60,508 nucleotides of DNA from Streptomyces violaceoruber (GCA_000720805.1 JODI01000050.1:1-60508), one strand, 5' to 3'. Counted from the stretch's first letter, positions 26,573 to 34,882 are shown. Notes: generated by a model not told the origin, from the sequence alone. Numbers and translations: made by a program.

Positions 26573-27724
26573 ATGTCCACGACCGAAACCGAGGAACACA
26601 AGGCGCTCCGCAGTGCCGTAGCCACCCTCGGCAAACGCCACGGCCGTGAATTCGACCGGGATGCCCTCTGGACCGAAGCGGCCAAGCTGGGCTACCTCGG
26701 CGTCAACCTGCCGGAGGCATACGGCGGCGGAGGCGGCGGCATCGCCGAACTCTCCATCGTCCTCGAAGAACTCGGCGCCGCGGGCTGCCCCCTCCTCATG
26801 CTGGTCGTATCCCCGGCGATCTGCGGCACAGTGATCGCCCGCTTCGGAACCGACGCCCAGAAACACACGTGGCTGCCGGCGCTGGCGACCGGCACCCGCA
26901 CCATGGCCTTCGGCATCACCGAACCCGACGCCGGCTCCAACTCCCACCGCATCACCACCACGGCCCGCCGCGACCCGGACACCGGCGACTGGCTCCTCAC
27001 CGGCCGCAAGGTCTTCATCTCCGGCGTCGACACAGCCGACGCCACGCTCATAGTCGCCCGCACGGAAGCCGCCTCCACCGAAGACTCCCGCGCCGGCCGC
27101 CTCAAGCCCTGCCTGTTCATCGTCCCCCGCGACACCCCCGGCTTCCAGCGCCGTCAGATCGACATGGAACTGACCGCAGTGGAAAAGCAGTTCGAGCTGA
27201 CCCTGGACGACGTACGACTGCCCGCCGACGCGCTCGTCGGCGACGAGGACGCGGGCCTGCTCCAGCTCTTCGCCGGTCTCAACCCCGAGCGCATCATGAC
27301 CGCCGCCTTCGCGATCGGCATGGGCCGCCACGCCCTCGCGCAGGCCATCGCGTACGCCCGCGACCGCACGGTCTGGGACACCCCCATCGGCGCCCACCAG
27401 GCCATCGCCCACCCCCTCGCGCAGGCGCACATCGACCTCGAACTGGCCCGCCTGATGATGCAGAAGGCCGCCCACCTCTACGACGCGGGCGACGACGCCG
27501 GCGCGGGGGAGGCCGCCAACATGGCCAAGTACGCGGCGGGGGAGGCCTGCGTGAAGGCCGTCGACCAGGCCGTGCACACCCTCGGCGGCAACGGCCTCAC
27601 CCGCGAGTTCGGGCTCGCTTCGTTGATAACGGCCTCGCGCGTGGCTCGTATCGCCCCGGTGAGCCGGGAGATGATTCTCAACTACGTCTCCCACCAGACC
27701 CTCGGCCTGCCCAAGTCGTACTGA
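26573..27724 (+). CDS. Acyl-CoA dehydrogenase
   Basis: A 383-residue FAD-dependent dehydrogenase that introduces a 2,3 double bond into acyl-CoA. Visible blocks are NLPEAYGGGGGGIAEL, AFGITEPDAGSNSHRITTTA (flavin-contact region), VFISGVDTADATLIVART, and the C-terminal AVDQAVHTLGGNGLTREFG and SREMILNYVSHQTLGLP. AAGGAG lies just before the ATG. In this operon it would produce the unsaturated substrate for the carboxylase, after CoA activation by the next gene's product. Confidence 0.92.
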   Translation: MSTTETEEHKALRSAVATLGKRHGREFDRDALWTEAAKLGYLGVNLPEAYGGGGGGIAELSIVLEELGAAGCPLLMLVVSPAICGTVIARFGTDAQKHTWLPALATGTRTMAFGITEPDAGSNSHRITTTARRDPDTGDWLLTGRKVFISGVDTADATLIVARTEAASTEDSRAGRLKPCLFIVPRDTPGFQRRQIDMELTAVEKQFELTLDDVRLPADALVGDEDAGLLQLFAGLNPERIMTAAFAIGMGRHALAQAIAYARDRTVWDTPIGAHQAIAHPLAQAHIDLELARLMMQKAAHLYDAGDDAGAGEAANMAKYAAGEACVKAVDQAVHTLGGNGLTREFGLASLITASRVARIAPVSREMILNYVSHQTLGLPKSY

Positions 27725-27753
27725 CCGGGCGACCTGTCGCGCGAGGAGGAACC

Positions 27754-29322
27754 ATGTTCCGCAGCCAGTACGCAGACGTCCCGCCCGTAGAACTCCCCAT
27801 CCACGAGGCGGTGCTGGGCCGCGCCCCCGCGTTCGGCGCCACCCCCGCACTGATCGACGGCACAGACGGCACCACCCTCACCTACGACCAGCTGGACCGC
27901 TTCCACCGCCGCGTCGCCGCCGCCCTCGCCGAGGCGGGCGTCCGCGAGGGCGACGTCCTCGCCCTGCACAGCCCCAACACGATCGCCTTCCCGACCGCCT
28001 TCTACGCCGCCACGCGCGCGGGTGCCTCCGTCACGACCGTGCACCCGCTCGCCACGCCGGAGGAGTTCGCCAAGCAGCTCACCGACTCCGCCGCCCGCTG
28101 GATCGTCACGGTCTCACCGCTCCTGGACAGCGCCCGCAGGGCCGCCGAACTCGCCGGCGGCATCCAGGAGATCTTCGTCTGCGACAGCGCGCCCGGACAC
28201 CGCTCACTCATCGACATGCTCGCCTCGGCCGCCCCCGAGCCGCGCATCGACATCGACCCCACCCAGGACGTGGCGGCGCTCCCGTACTCGTCGGGCACCA
28301 CCGGCATCCCCAAGGGCGTCATGCTCACGCATCGCCAGATCGCCACCAACCTCGCCCAGCTCGAACCGGTCATGCCGATGGGCCCCGGCGACCGCATCCT
28401 CGCCGTCCTGCCGTTCTGCCACATCTACGGCCTCACAGCCCTCATGAACGCGCCCCTGCGCCAGGGCGCCACCGTCGTCGTCCTGCCCCGCTTCGACCTG
28501 GAGACGTTCCTCGCGGCCATCCAGAACCACCGCATCACCGGGCTCTACGTCGCCCCGCCGATCGTCCTGGCCCTCGCCAAGCACCCCCTGGTCGCCCAGT
28601 ACGACCTGTCGTCCCTGAAGTACGTCATCAGCGCCGCCGCCCCCCTGGACGCCCGCCTCGCCGCCGCCTGCTCGCACCGCCTCGGCCTGCCGCCCGTCGG
28701 CCAGGCCTACGGCATGACGGAACTGTCCCCGGGCACCCACGTCGTCCCCCTGGACACCATGCGCGAGGCGCCCCCCGGCACCGTCGGCCGGCTCATCGCC
28801 GGCACCGAGATGCGGATCGTCTCCCTCGACGACCCCGGCAAGGACCTCGGCATCGACGAGTCCGGTGAGATCCTCATCCGCGGCCCGCAGATCATGAAGG
28901 GCTACCTCGGCCGGCCCGACGCCACCGCCGCGATGATCGACAAGGACGGCTGGCTGCACACCGGAGACGTCGGCCACGCCGACAAGGACGGCTGGCTCTT
29001 CGTCGTCGACCGCGTCAAGGAACTCATCAAGTACAAGGGCTTCCAGGTGGCCCCCGCCGAACTCGAAGCCCTCCTGCTCACCCACCCCGGCATCGCCGAC
29101 GCCGCCGTCATCGGCGTCTACAACGACGACGGCAACGAGATCCCGCACGCCCACGTGGTCCGCCAGCCCACCGCGCCCGACCTGTCCGAAGGAGAGGTCA
29201 TGATGTACGTCGCCGAGCGCGTCGCCCCCTACAAACGCGTCCGCCAGGTCACCTTCATCGACGCCGTACCCCGCGCGGCCTCCGGCAAGATCCTGCGCCG
29301 TCGCCTGAGGGAGAACCCGTGA
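27754..29322 (+). CDS. Acyl-CoA ligase (4-coumarate:CoA-ligase-like AMP-binding enzyme)
   Basis: A 522-residue ANL-superfamily ligase. The phosphate-binding loop is LPYSSGTTGIPKGVMLTH, the aromatic-rich core motif is GQAYGMTELSP, GWLHTGDVG is present, and the C-terminal catalytic lysine lies in PRAASGKILRRRL. It should activate a free carboxylic acid to its CoA thioester with ATP. The overall pattern is that of 4-coumarate-CoA ligase relatives, which take aryl, fatty or terpenoid acids. GAGGAGGA precedes the ATG. Its last codons overlap the next gene (GTGA). Confidence 0.9.
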   Translation: MFRSQYADVPPVELPIHEAVLGRAPAFGATPALIDGTDGTTLTYDQLDRFHRRVAAALAEAGVREGDVLALHSPNTIAFPTAFYAATRAGASVTTVHPLATPEEFAKQLTDSAARWIVTVSPLLDSARRAAELAGGIQEIFVCDSAPGHRSLIDMLASAAPEPRIDIDPTQDVAALPYSSGTTGIPKGVMLTHRQIATNLAQLEPVMPMGPGDRILAVLPFCHIYGLTALMNAPLRQGATVVVLPRFDLETFLAAIQNHRITGLYVAPPIVLALAKHPLVAQYDLSSLKYVISAAAPLDARLAAACSHRLGLPPVGQAYGMTELSPGTHVVPLDTMREAPPGTVGRLIAGTEMRIVSLDDPGKDLGIDESGEILIRGPQIMKGYLGRPDATAAMIDKDGWLHTGDVGHADKDGWLFVVDRVKELIKYKGFQVAPAELEALLLTHPGIADAAVIGVYNDDGNEIPHAHVVRQPTAPDLSEGEVMMYVAERVAPYKRVRQVTFIDAVPRAASGKILRRRLRENP

Positions 29323-30056
29323 CGACCCTCGTCCACACCGCCCACGAACGCGGCATCACCACCCTCACCCTGGACTCGCCGCACAACCGCAACGCCCTCT
29401 CGGCCGCCCTCGTACGGGAACTCGCCGCCGCCCTGAAAGAGAACGGTGAGGACGACGACGTACGCGCCATCGTCCTCACCCACACCGGCACCACCTTCAG
29501 CGCGGGCGCCGACCTGCGCGACCCGCCGCCACCCGAGGCGCTGGTCGCCCTCCTGCGCCAGATCATCGAACTGCCCTCGCCCGTCCTCGCCCGGGTCACC
29601 GGCCACGTCCGCGCCGGCGGCCTCGGCCTCCTCGCCGCCTGCGACATCACCGCCGCCTCCACCGAATCCACCTTCGCCTTCACGGAGGTACGCATCGGTG
29701 TCGCCCCCGCGGTCATCTCACTCCCGCTGATCCCCCGCACCGACCCGCGCGCCCTCGCCCGCCACTACCTCACCGGCGAACGCTTCGACGCCGCCGAAGC
29801 CGCCCGCATCGGCCTGCTGACGGCGGCGGGCGACGACGTGGACGCCGTACTCGCACCCGTCCTGGACGGCCTGCGCAAATCCGCACCCCAGGCCCTGACC
29901 GAGACGAAACAGCTGCTCACGACTAAGGTGCTCGAAGCCTTCGACCGAGACGCGGCCGCCCTCACCGCGCTCTCGGCCCGGCTGTTCTCCTCCGCGCAGG
30001 CCCGCGAGGGGATGACGGCCTTCCTCGAACGACGGGATCCACCATGGGTGCTTTGA
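29319..30056 (+). CDS. Enoyl-CoA hydratase/isomerase family protein
   Basis: A 245-residue crotonase-fold protein. The oxyanion-hole segments are FSAGADLRD and VRAGGLGLLAACDITAAST. The usual second catalytic region reads TEVRIGVAPAVISLPLI, with a Glu after the Thr but without the classical PGAGG, so the activity may be hydration, isomerisation or hydrolysis. In this operon the natural role is hydrating the carboxylated enoyl-CoA product. The start overlaps the ligase stop, and its 3' end overlaps the TetR gene by 13 bases. Confidence 0.9.
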   Translation: MTTLVHTAHERGITTLTLDSPHNRNALSAALVRELAAALKENGEDDDVRAIVLTHTGTTFSAGADLRDPPPPEALVALLRQIIELPSPVLARVTGHVRAGGLGLLAACDITAASTESTFAFTEVRIGVAPAVISLPLIPRTDPRALARHYLTGERFDAAEAARIGLLTAAGDDVDAVLAPVLDGLRKSAPQALTETKQLLTTKVLEAFDRDAAALTALSARLFSSAQAREGMTAFLERRDPPWVL

Positions 30057-30733
30057 GCGCCATCGAACACGTGCCGGGTGAGCCAGTGCCGGGAGAGCGG
30101 GTGACCGGAGAGCGGGTGACCGGAGAGCGCGTGACGGGTGAGCGCGTCCCCAAGCAGGACCGCAGCCGGGCCACCCGGCAGCGACTCCTCGAAGCCGCCG
30201 TGGCCTGCCTCGCCGAACACGGCTGGACCGGCTCCACGGTCGCCGTCGTCGCCGAACGCGCCGGCGTCTCCCGCGGCGCCGCCCAACACCACTTCCCCAC
30301 CCGCGAGGACCTCTTCACAGCAGCCGTCGAATACGTCGCCGAAGAGCGCTCCACCGCCCTGCGCGCCCTGTTCCCCCACGGCGCGACCGGCGCGACCGGC
30401 GACCGCCACGCCGTCGTCGCCGCCCTGGTCGACCTCTACACCGGCCCCTTCTTCCGCGCCGCCCTCCACCTGTGGGTCGCCGCCTCCAACGAGGCCCCGC
30501 TACGCCCCCGCGTCACCGAGCTGGAAGCCCACGTCGGCCGCGAGACCCACCGCATAGCCGTCGACCTGCTCGGCGCCGACGAAACCCGCCCCGGCGTCCG
30601 GGAAACCGTCCAGGGCCTGCTGGACATGGCCCGCGGCCTGGGCCTCGCCAACCTGCTCACGGACGACACCGCACGCCGCGAACGAGTGGTGGCGCAGTGG
30701 GCGCGGATCCTGGACACGGTCCTCACGGACTGA
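30044..30733 (+). CDS. TetR-family regulator with an N-terminal pentapeptide repeat
   Basis: A 229-residue TetR protein. The DNA-binding domain begins at about residue 38 ([58 protein letters not shown]). Upstream of it residues 10-34 are five [10 protein letters not shown] repeats encoded by 15-bp tandem units, and several of the GTG codons could themselves be starts. As the last gene of the catabolic operon it probably represses the operon and responds to an acyl-CoA; the palindrome at 20532 is the best visible operator. Its 3' end overlaps the convergent pdxH by 11 bases. Confidence 0.88.
   Translation: MGALSAIEHVPGEPVPGERVTGERVTGERVTGERVPKQDRSRATRQRLLEAAVACLAEHGWTGSTVAVVAERAGVSRGAAQHHFPTREDLFTAAVEYVAEERSTALRALFPHGATGATGDRHAVVAALVDLYTGPFFRAALHLWVAASNEAPLRPRVTELEAHVGRETHRIAVDLLGADETRPGVRETVQGLLDMARGLGLANLLTDDTARRERVVAQWARILDTVLTD
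30071..30145 (+). repeat. Five 15-bp tandem repeats at a TetR start
   Basis: Units beginning at 30071, 30086, 30101, 30116 and 30131 follow the consensus GTGACCGGAGAGCGG. Each contains GGAGAG five bases before the next unit's GTG, so each boundary resembles a ribosome site plus start codon. The repeats encode VTGER-type pentapeptides. Confidence 0.95.
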
Positions 30734-31391
30734 GCCGCTCCACCCGCCAGCCCCCGTCCGCCTCCGCCACATACCGCAACCGGTCGTGCAACCGGTTCTC
30801 CCGGCCCTGCCAGAACTCCACCGTCCGCGGCGCCACCCGGAAACCACCCCAGTGCGGCGGCACCGGCACCCGCTCGCCCTCCGGATAACGCGCGGCCAGC
30901 TCCGCGTACGCCGAGTCCAGCCCCGCACGGCCCGCGATCACCGACGACTGCTCGCTCGCCCAGGCACCCAGCTGGGACCCGTGCGGACGCGTACGGAAGT
31001 ACGCGGCCGTCTCGTCCCGCCCGGTCCGCCGGGCCACGCCCGCGACGATGACCTGCCGAGCCATCGGATGCCACGGGAACAAGAGTGCGACCTGCGGATT
31101 CTCGGCCAGGTCACGGGACTTTCGGGAGTCGTAGTTGGTGTAGAAGACGAAGCCCTGTTCGTCGAAGTGCTTCAACAGCACCGTACGGGAGCTGACCCGG
31201 CCCTCGGCGTCCGCGGTGGACACCACCATCGCGTTCGGCTCGAACAGCCGGCCCTCCGTCGCGGCCTGCTGAAACCACCGCGCGAACTGCTCCACGGGCG
31301 AGGCGGCGAGATCGGACTCGGCAAGCCCCTCCGCCCGGTACTGCTGACGCATCGAGGCGGGATCGGGGGAAACGGCGTCTGCGTCCTTCAC
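30723..31391 (-). CDS. pdxH: Pyridoxamine/pyridoxine 5'-phosphate oxidase
   Basis: A protein of about 222 residues that uses FMN and oxygen to oxidise pyridoxamine or pyridoxine 5'-phosphate to PLP. Family blocks are [10 protein letters not shown] near the N-terminus, [31 protein letters not shown] (FMN and substrate contacts), [18 protein letters not shown], and the C-terminal [28 protein letters not shown] favour GTG 31391, which has AGGA at a good distance; ATG 31424 would add 11 residues without a ribosome site. Convergent with the TetR gene and divergent from citA. Confidence 0.93.
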   Translation of the reverse strand: MKDADAVSPDPASMRQQYRAEGLAESDLAASPVEQFARWFQQAATEGRLFEPNAMVVSTADAEGRVSSRTVLLKHFDEQGFVFYTNYDSRKSRDLAENPQVALLFPWHPMARQVIVAGVARRTGRDETAAYFRTRPHGSQLGAWASEQSSVIAGRAGLDSAYAELAARYPEGERVPVPPHWGGFRVAPRTVEFWQGRENRLHDRLRYVAEADGGWRVERLSP

Positions 31392-31455
31392 ATGGTCATC
31401 CTGCCGCATCGACCACGCGGACATCCCGCCGTATCACCGACGTCCCCACCGAAGA

Positions 31456-31497
31456 TGGCACTGAGTGCCGCCGACTCTCCCCAAAGGTGGCACTCAG
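31456..31497. promoter_or_regulatory. Palindrome and half-site between pdxH and citA
   Basis: GGCACT-G-AGTGCC (31457-31469) is a perfect 13-bp palindrome, and TGGCACTCAG recurs at 31488-31497, exactly 32 bp (three helical turns) after TGGCACTGAG. The spacing on one DNA face suggests cooperative binding of a regulator controlling the divergent pdxH and citA genes. It is not CIRCE, because the half-sites point outwards. Confidence 0.55.
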
Positions 31498-31638
31498 GGA
31501 TATGGTGCAGGTGTCCTCCCGGTGGGTCACCGTCGGCCGCACGGGGCACCACCGGGCTGATCGCCAGGACCGCGAGTTTCCGCACGGACCGTGGATCCCC
31601 CGGCGCCACCTGTCGCACACATCACGAGGAGCCGCCTG

Positions 31639-32748
31639 ATGTCCGACTTCGTACCCGGACTCGAAGGAGTCGTCGCGTTCGAAACGGAGATCGCCGAACC
31701 GGACAAGGAAGGCGGCGCCCTGCGATACCGGGGCGTCGACATCGAGGACCTGGTCGGCCACGTCTCCTTCGGCAACGTCTGGGGCCTGCTCGTCGACGGA
31801 GCCTTCAACCCCGGCCTGCCGCCCGCCGAACCCTTCCCCATCCCCGTCCACTCCGGCGACATCCGCGTCGACGTCCAGTCCGCCCTCGCCATGCTCGCCC
31901 CCGTCTGGGGCCTGAAGCCCCTGTTGGACATCGACGCCGAGCAAGCCCGCGAGGACCTCGCCCGAGCCGCCGTCATGGCCCTCTCCTACGTCGCCCAGTC
32001 CGCCCGCGGCCAGGGCCTGCCCATGGTCCCCCAGAGCGAGATCGACAAGGCCCAGTCCGTCGTCGAACGCTTCATGATCCGCTGGCGCGGCGAACCCGAC
32101 CCCAAACACGTGGCGGCCGTGGACGCCTACTGGACCTCGGCGGCCGAACACGGCATGAACGCGTCCACCTTCACGGCGAGGGTCATCGCCTCGACGGGCG
32201 CAGACGTGGCCGCGGCCCTCTCCGGCGCCGTAGGAGCCATGTCCGGCCCCCTCCACGGCGGCGCCCCCTCCCGCGTCCTCCACATGATCGAGGAGATCGA
32301 ACGCACCGGCGACGCCGAGGCCTACGTCAAACAGGCCCTCGACAAGGGCGAACGCCTCATGGGCTTCGGCCACCGCGTCTACCGCGCCGAGGACCCCCGC
32401 GCCCGCGTCCTGCGCCGCACCGCCCGCGAACTCGGCGCCCCCCGCTTCGAGATCGCCGAGGCCCTCGAGAAGGCCGCCCTCGCCGAACTCCACGCCCGCC
32501 GCCCCGACCGGGTCCTCGCCACCAACGTCGAGTTCTGGGCCGCGATCATCCTCGACTTCGCAGAGGTCCCGGCCCACATGTTCACCTCCATGTTCACCTG
32601 CGCCCGCACGGCCGGCTGGTCGGCCCACATCCTGGAACAGAAGCGCACCGGCCGCCTGGTCCGCCCCTCGGCCCGCTACACCGGCCCCGGCTCCCGCGAC
32701 CCGCGCGAGATCGAGGGCTACGACGCCACGACGGTGGTCACCCGCTAG
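31639..32748 (+). CDS. citA: Citrate synthase 2
   Basis: A 369-residue citrate synthase. His171 (EHGMNAS), His206 (GPLHGGAPS) and His245 (GFGHRVYR) match the substrate-binding and catalytic histidines. The position of the usual catalytic Asp in NVDF is Glu298 here (TNVEFWAA). ATG 31639 follows GAGGAG. It condenses acetyl-CoA with oxaloacetate, or perhaps propionyl-CoA as for methylcitrate synthases. It is divergent from pdxH across the palindromic region and followed by a large nested hairpin. Confidence 0.92.
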   Translation: MSDFVPGLEGVVAFETEIAEPDKEGGALRYRGVDIEDLVGHVSFGNVWGLLVDGAFNPGLPPAEPFPIPVHSGDIRVDVQSALAMLAPVWGLKPLLDIDAEQAREDLARAAVMALSYVAQSARGQGLPMVPQSEIDKAQSVVERFMIRWRGEPDPKHVAAVDAYWTSAAEHGMNASTFTARVIASTGADVAAALSGAVGAMSGPLHGGAPSRVLHMIEEIERTGDAEAYVKQALDKGERLMGFGHRVYRAEDPRARVLRRTARELGAPRFEIAEALEKAALAELHARRPDRVLATNVEFWAAIILDFAEVPAHMFTSMFTCARTAGWSAHILEQKRTGRLVRPSARYTGPGSRDPREIEGYDATTVVTR

Positions 32749-32779
32749 ATCCGGTCTCTCCGAGGCTGGAAACGCAGAC

Positions 32780-32851
32780 GACCCGCGAGCTCGGGGTCCC
32801 TCCGCCTCACGGCGGAGAAGCCGGCCGGACGTACCGGCGAGCTCGCGGGTC
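32780..32851. terminator. Large nested hairpin after citA
   Basis: GACCCGCGAGCTCG (32780-32793) pairs perfectly with 32838-32851. Inside lie CTCCGCC-TCAC-GGCGGAG (32800-32817) and a CCGG/CCGG stem, so the transcript could form a three-way or cruciform structure. It probably terminates citA and marks the edge of the accessory island. Confidence 0.75.
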
Positions 32852-32920
32852 GGGTGACTGCTTGGGATTGGGCCGGCTGCACGCATCTGTCACGCGCTGG
32901 TCCGGCACCGCACTCGGTGT

Positions 32921-32947
32921 GGTGACGGGCGCTAGCCCGCAGTCACC
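32921..32947. other. Hairpin downstream of iscB, possible element end
   Basis: GGTGAC...GTCACC encloses GGGC-GCTA-GCCC, giving a 27-nt imperfect hairpin about 80 bases beyond the iscB stop. IS200/IS605-type elements, to which iscB belongs, carry subterminal hairpins at their ends, so this may be the right end; it may equally be the iscB terminator. The rest of 32852-33028 shows no gene. Confidence 0.35.
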
Positions 32948-33028
32948 TCACGCGTCCGGGTTTCACTCATGTACCCGATCACCCCCTTTCCGGTGTACGT
33001 CACACCTTAGGAAGAGGCCGAACACGGA

Positions 33029-34678
33029 TCAACCCATTTTCCGGGATGCCGGCTCCGGCCGACTGCTGTACCCGTATCCGTCGGCCCGTTGCAGCAGCTG
33101 AAGATGCTGGTGGCGGACGTTGATCCGGCCTGCTGGCGTGGTCAGGATGTGCTGTCCTCTGGCACGGACAGCGATGCGACCTGTCCATGTGCCGACCCAC
33201 TTGCCGCTCGGCACATTGGCTCGTACCAGATCCCCTGTGACGTACCCGAAGTGCCGCTTGACGCGAGCCCGGCGAAGCCGGGGGAATCCGAAGCGGTCGG
33301 GAGTGGTGCGGGCGTAGGACCCTCGTCCGGTGGCCTTGACGACGAGCACCTGGCTGGGGAACCGCACGATGGCGTCGCCGCTCTCGTGCTCCAGTTGTCC
33401 GACGGACAGGGCGTCCAAGGTGTGTGTCTTCTCCAGTCCCATGGCGTCACGGTTCCCCTTGGTACGGCCACCCGACCAGGTGTGTACGGGTCTGCCGAGG
33501 TCGCTCAGCACCTCCGCGAGCTGCCACCGGGTCGCGTTCATGGCGGCGGCGTCCTGGAGCGGCGGTGAGACCTGCTTGAGGATCTTCGCGAGACGCTCGG
33601 GCCGATGGGCGAGGAAGGCCTCGACAGATGTGTTGCCCTTGGTCTGGTTGCAAGGGACGCAGGCGAGGACGAGGTTGGAGATGCGGTTCGATCCTCCTCG
33701 GCTCCGGGGCCTGACGTGGTCGATGTTCAGGGGAACGCCGCTGGTGCCGCAGTAGGCGCATGCGCTGTTCCACTGGGTGTGGAGGTAGGCGCGGGTTTCG
33801 GTTCCGGCGAGTGTGCCTTGCTGGTACTCGCTGGCGGTGAGGGGCCTGCCTGCGCTGATGGCGTGGGTGTCGAAGGCGGCGTGTTCCAGGTGGATCTCGG
33901 TGACGGGTGCGTAGCGGCAGAGTCGCGCTGCCTGGGAGAAGGCCGTATCGACGCGGTGGCGCAGCGACGGTGGCAGCCATCCAGCGCGGTGGCTGCGGTT
34001 GTGGAAGCGGGCTGCGCGGTAGCGGAGGTTGGCGGACCGGCGTCGGTGTCGGTAGCCGGCGCGTTGTTGCATGGCCTTGTGGATCTGGTCGCCGCGGTGC
34101 CGAAGTTCGACGGCCACGAGTCCGCGTCTTACGGTGACGACGGTTCCCTGCTGGTCGGTTTCCTTCTTCACGTCGGTGAGGGAGAGGCCGGTGCCTTTCG
34201 AGCCGGGATCGATGCGTAATTGCAGGCCGTCGACTTCTGATTCGGCGTGGGTGCGGTCTTTGAGCCGGATGGCGAAAGGCATCTGCCGGGCGATCACAGC
34301 CCGCCCTTTGTTCAGCAGCTCGCGCGCACGGGCGGGATGGCAGGGCATGAGGGGCTTTCCATCCTTGGACAGAACGAAGACCCTGTTCGCGCCGGCACCG
34401 CCTGTGTAGTTCGGTTTGTGCGGGGGAGCGTCACCGCTCCCGTTCTCTGCCGCCTCCGCTGCCATGGCAGCGTCCTTGGCGTGACGCCGACGGGTGGTGG
34501 CGCCGCGCCCGTCGGTCTCCCCTCGCCCATGTTCCCGGCCGGTGCCCCGCGCGGAGGCGGGGTGTCCGTGAGCCGTTTCGTCCCTGCTCCCAGGGGTGTC
34601 TGCTCCCACGGATTCCAGAGCAGGCTGCTGAGGAAGCACAGCCTGGTGGGTCTGCTCGCCTGCGGGGAACGTAGTCAT
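33029..34678 (-). CDS. iscB: IscB-type RNA-guided endonuclease (HNH and RuvC)
   Basis: A 549-residue IscB protein with every hallmark of the family. The PLMP domain has GKPLMPCHPARARELL (107-122). RuvC-I has Asp157 in LRIDPGSKGTG. An Arg-rich bridge helix spans about 194-230. RuvC-II has Glu265 in EIHLEHAAFDTH. The HNH domain has zinc cysteines 307, 310, 340 and 343 and catalytic IDH at 319-321. RuvC-III has His419 and Asp422 in EKTHTLDAL. About 110 residues follow as a target-interaction domain. A His/Arg/Gly-rich extension of about 97 residues precedes PLMP; ATG 34678 is supported by GGGAGG seven bases upstream. IscB is the ancestor-like relative of Cas9 and cuts DNA guided by the omega RNA encoded in its own 5' leader. 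No CRISPR array or TnpA is present. Confidence 0.93.
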   Translation of the reverse strand: MTTFPAGEQTHQAVLPQQPALESVGADTPGSRDETAHGHPASARGTGREHGRGETDGRGATTRRRHAKDAAMAAEAAENGSGDAPPHKPNYTGGAGANRVFVLSKDGKPLMPCHPARARELLNKGRAVIARQMPFAIRLKDRTHAESEVDGLQLRIDPGSKGTGLSLTDVKKETDQQGTVVTVRRGLVAVELRHRGDQIHKAMQQRAGYRHRRRSANLRYRAARFHNRSHRAGWLPPSLRHRVDTAFSQAARLCRYAPVTEIHLEHAAFDTHAISAGRPLTASEYQQGTLAGTETRAYLHTQWNSACAYCGTSGVPLNIDHVRPRSRGGSNRISNLVLACVPCNQTKGNTSVEAFLAHRPERLAKILKQVSPPLQDAAAMNATRWQLAEVLSDLGRPVHTWSGGRTKGNRDAMGLEKTHTLDALSVGQLEHESGDAIVRFPSQVLVVKATGRGSYARTTPDRFGFPRLRRARVKRHFGYVTGDLVRANVPSGKWVGTWTGRIAVRARGQHILTTPAGRINVRHQHLQLLQRADGYGYSSRPEPASRKMG

Positions 34679-34692
34679 CGGGGCACCTCCCT

Positions 34693-34860
34693 GATCTTGC
34701 GATCGTGATGACTTGGGCTGGCCACTCGGCCTGTCTCTCGGTGAGAGACAGGACCAGCTTTGGGCTGGTGGAGCGAGTGTCCCTTCTCGTGTACGCGTGC
34801 AACGCTACGGATGACGCAGTTGTAAGGAGATCTGATCTGCAAATAGCCCACATTTAGGCG
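34693..34860 (-). ncRNA. Candidate omega RNA (HEARO) for IscB
   Basis: The minus-strand leader directly before iscB is densely structured. Hairpins in plus coordinates are GATC-TTGC-GATC (34693-34704, a GCAA tetraloop in the RNA), a 10-bp stem CCTGTCTCTC/GAGAGACAGG with a 3-nt loop (34730-34752), ACCAGC/GCTGGT with a 5-nt loop (34753-34769) and GTAcGCGT/ACGCTAC (34791-34808). CACTCG (34723-34728) and CGAGTG (34774-34779) enclose the two middle hairpins. HEARO/omega RNAs lie exactly here, immediately 5' of an HNH-type ORF, with the guide at the RNA 5' end, so the guide should lie upstream of about 34810-34900. The ends are approximate. Confidence 0.75.
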
Positions 34861-34869
34861 AAAAACTCT

Positions 34870-34882
34870 GATTCGTCGAATC
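34870..34882. promoter_or_regulatory. 13-bp palindrome in the AT-richer region upstream of iscB
   Basis: GATTCG-T-CGAATC is a perfect palindrome inside a locally AT-richer stretch (34820-34920). It could be part of the promoter of the IscB guide RNA, a regulator site or the left end of the mobile element. I cannot distinguish these. Confidence 0.4.

Noticed and set aside
20577..30733. The catabolic operon considered as the standard leucine (liu) degradation cluster
   Set aside because: HMG-CoA lyase and an obvious isovaleryl-CoA dehydrogenase arrangement are missing, and AtuA-like and ligase genes are present. The substrate is left open.
31456..31497. GGCACTC motifs considered as a CIRCE/HrcA element
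   Set aside because: CIRCE requires inward GCACTC-N9-GAGTGC half-sites. Here the half-sites form a compact palindrome plus an outward copy, and no chaperone gene is present.
30786..33101. A 771-codon plus-strand frame crossing pdxH and citA
   Set aside because: It runs antisense through pdxH and out of frame through citA and is Arg/Pro-rich. The two enzymes explain the region.
33029..34678. HNH/RuvC protein considered as a Cas9
   Set aside because: The PLMP domain, small size, lack of a REC lobe and absence of CRISPR, cas1 and cas2 identify it as IscB.
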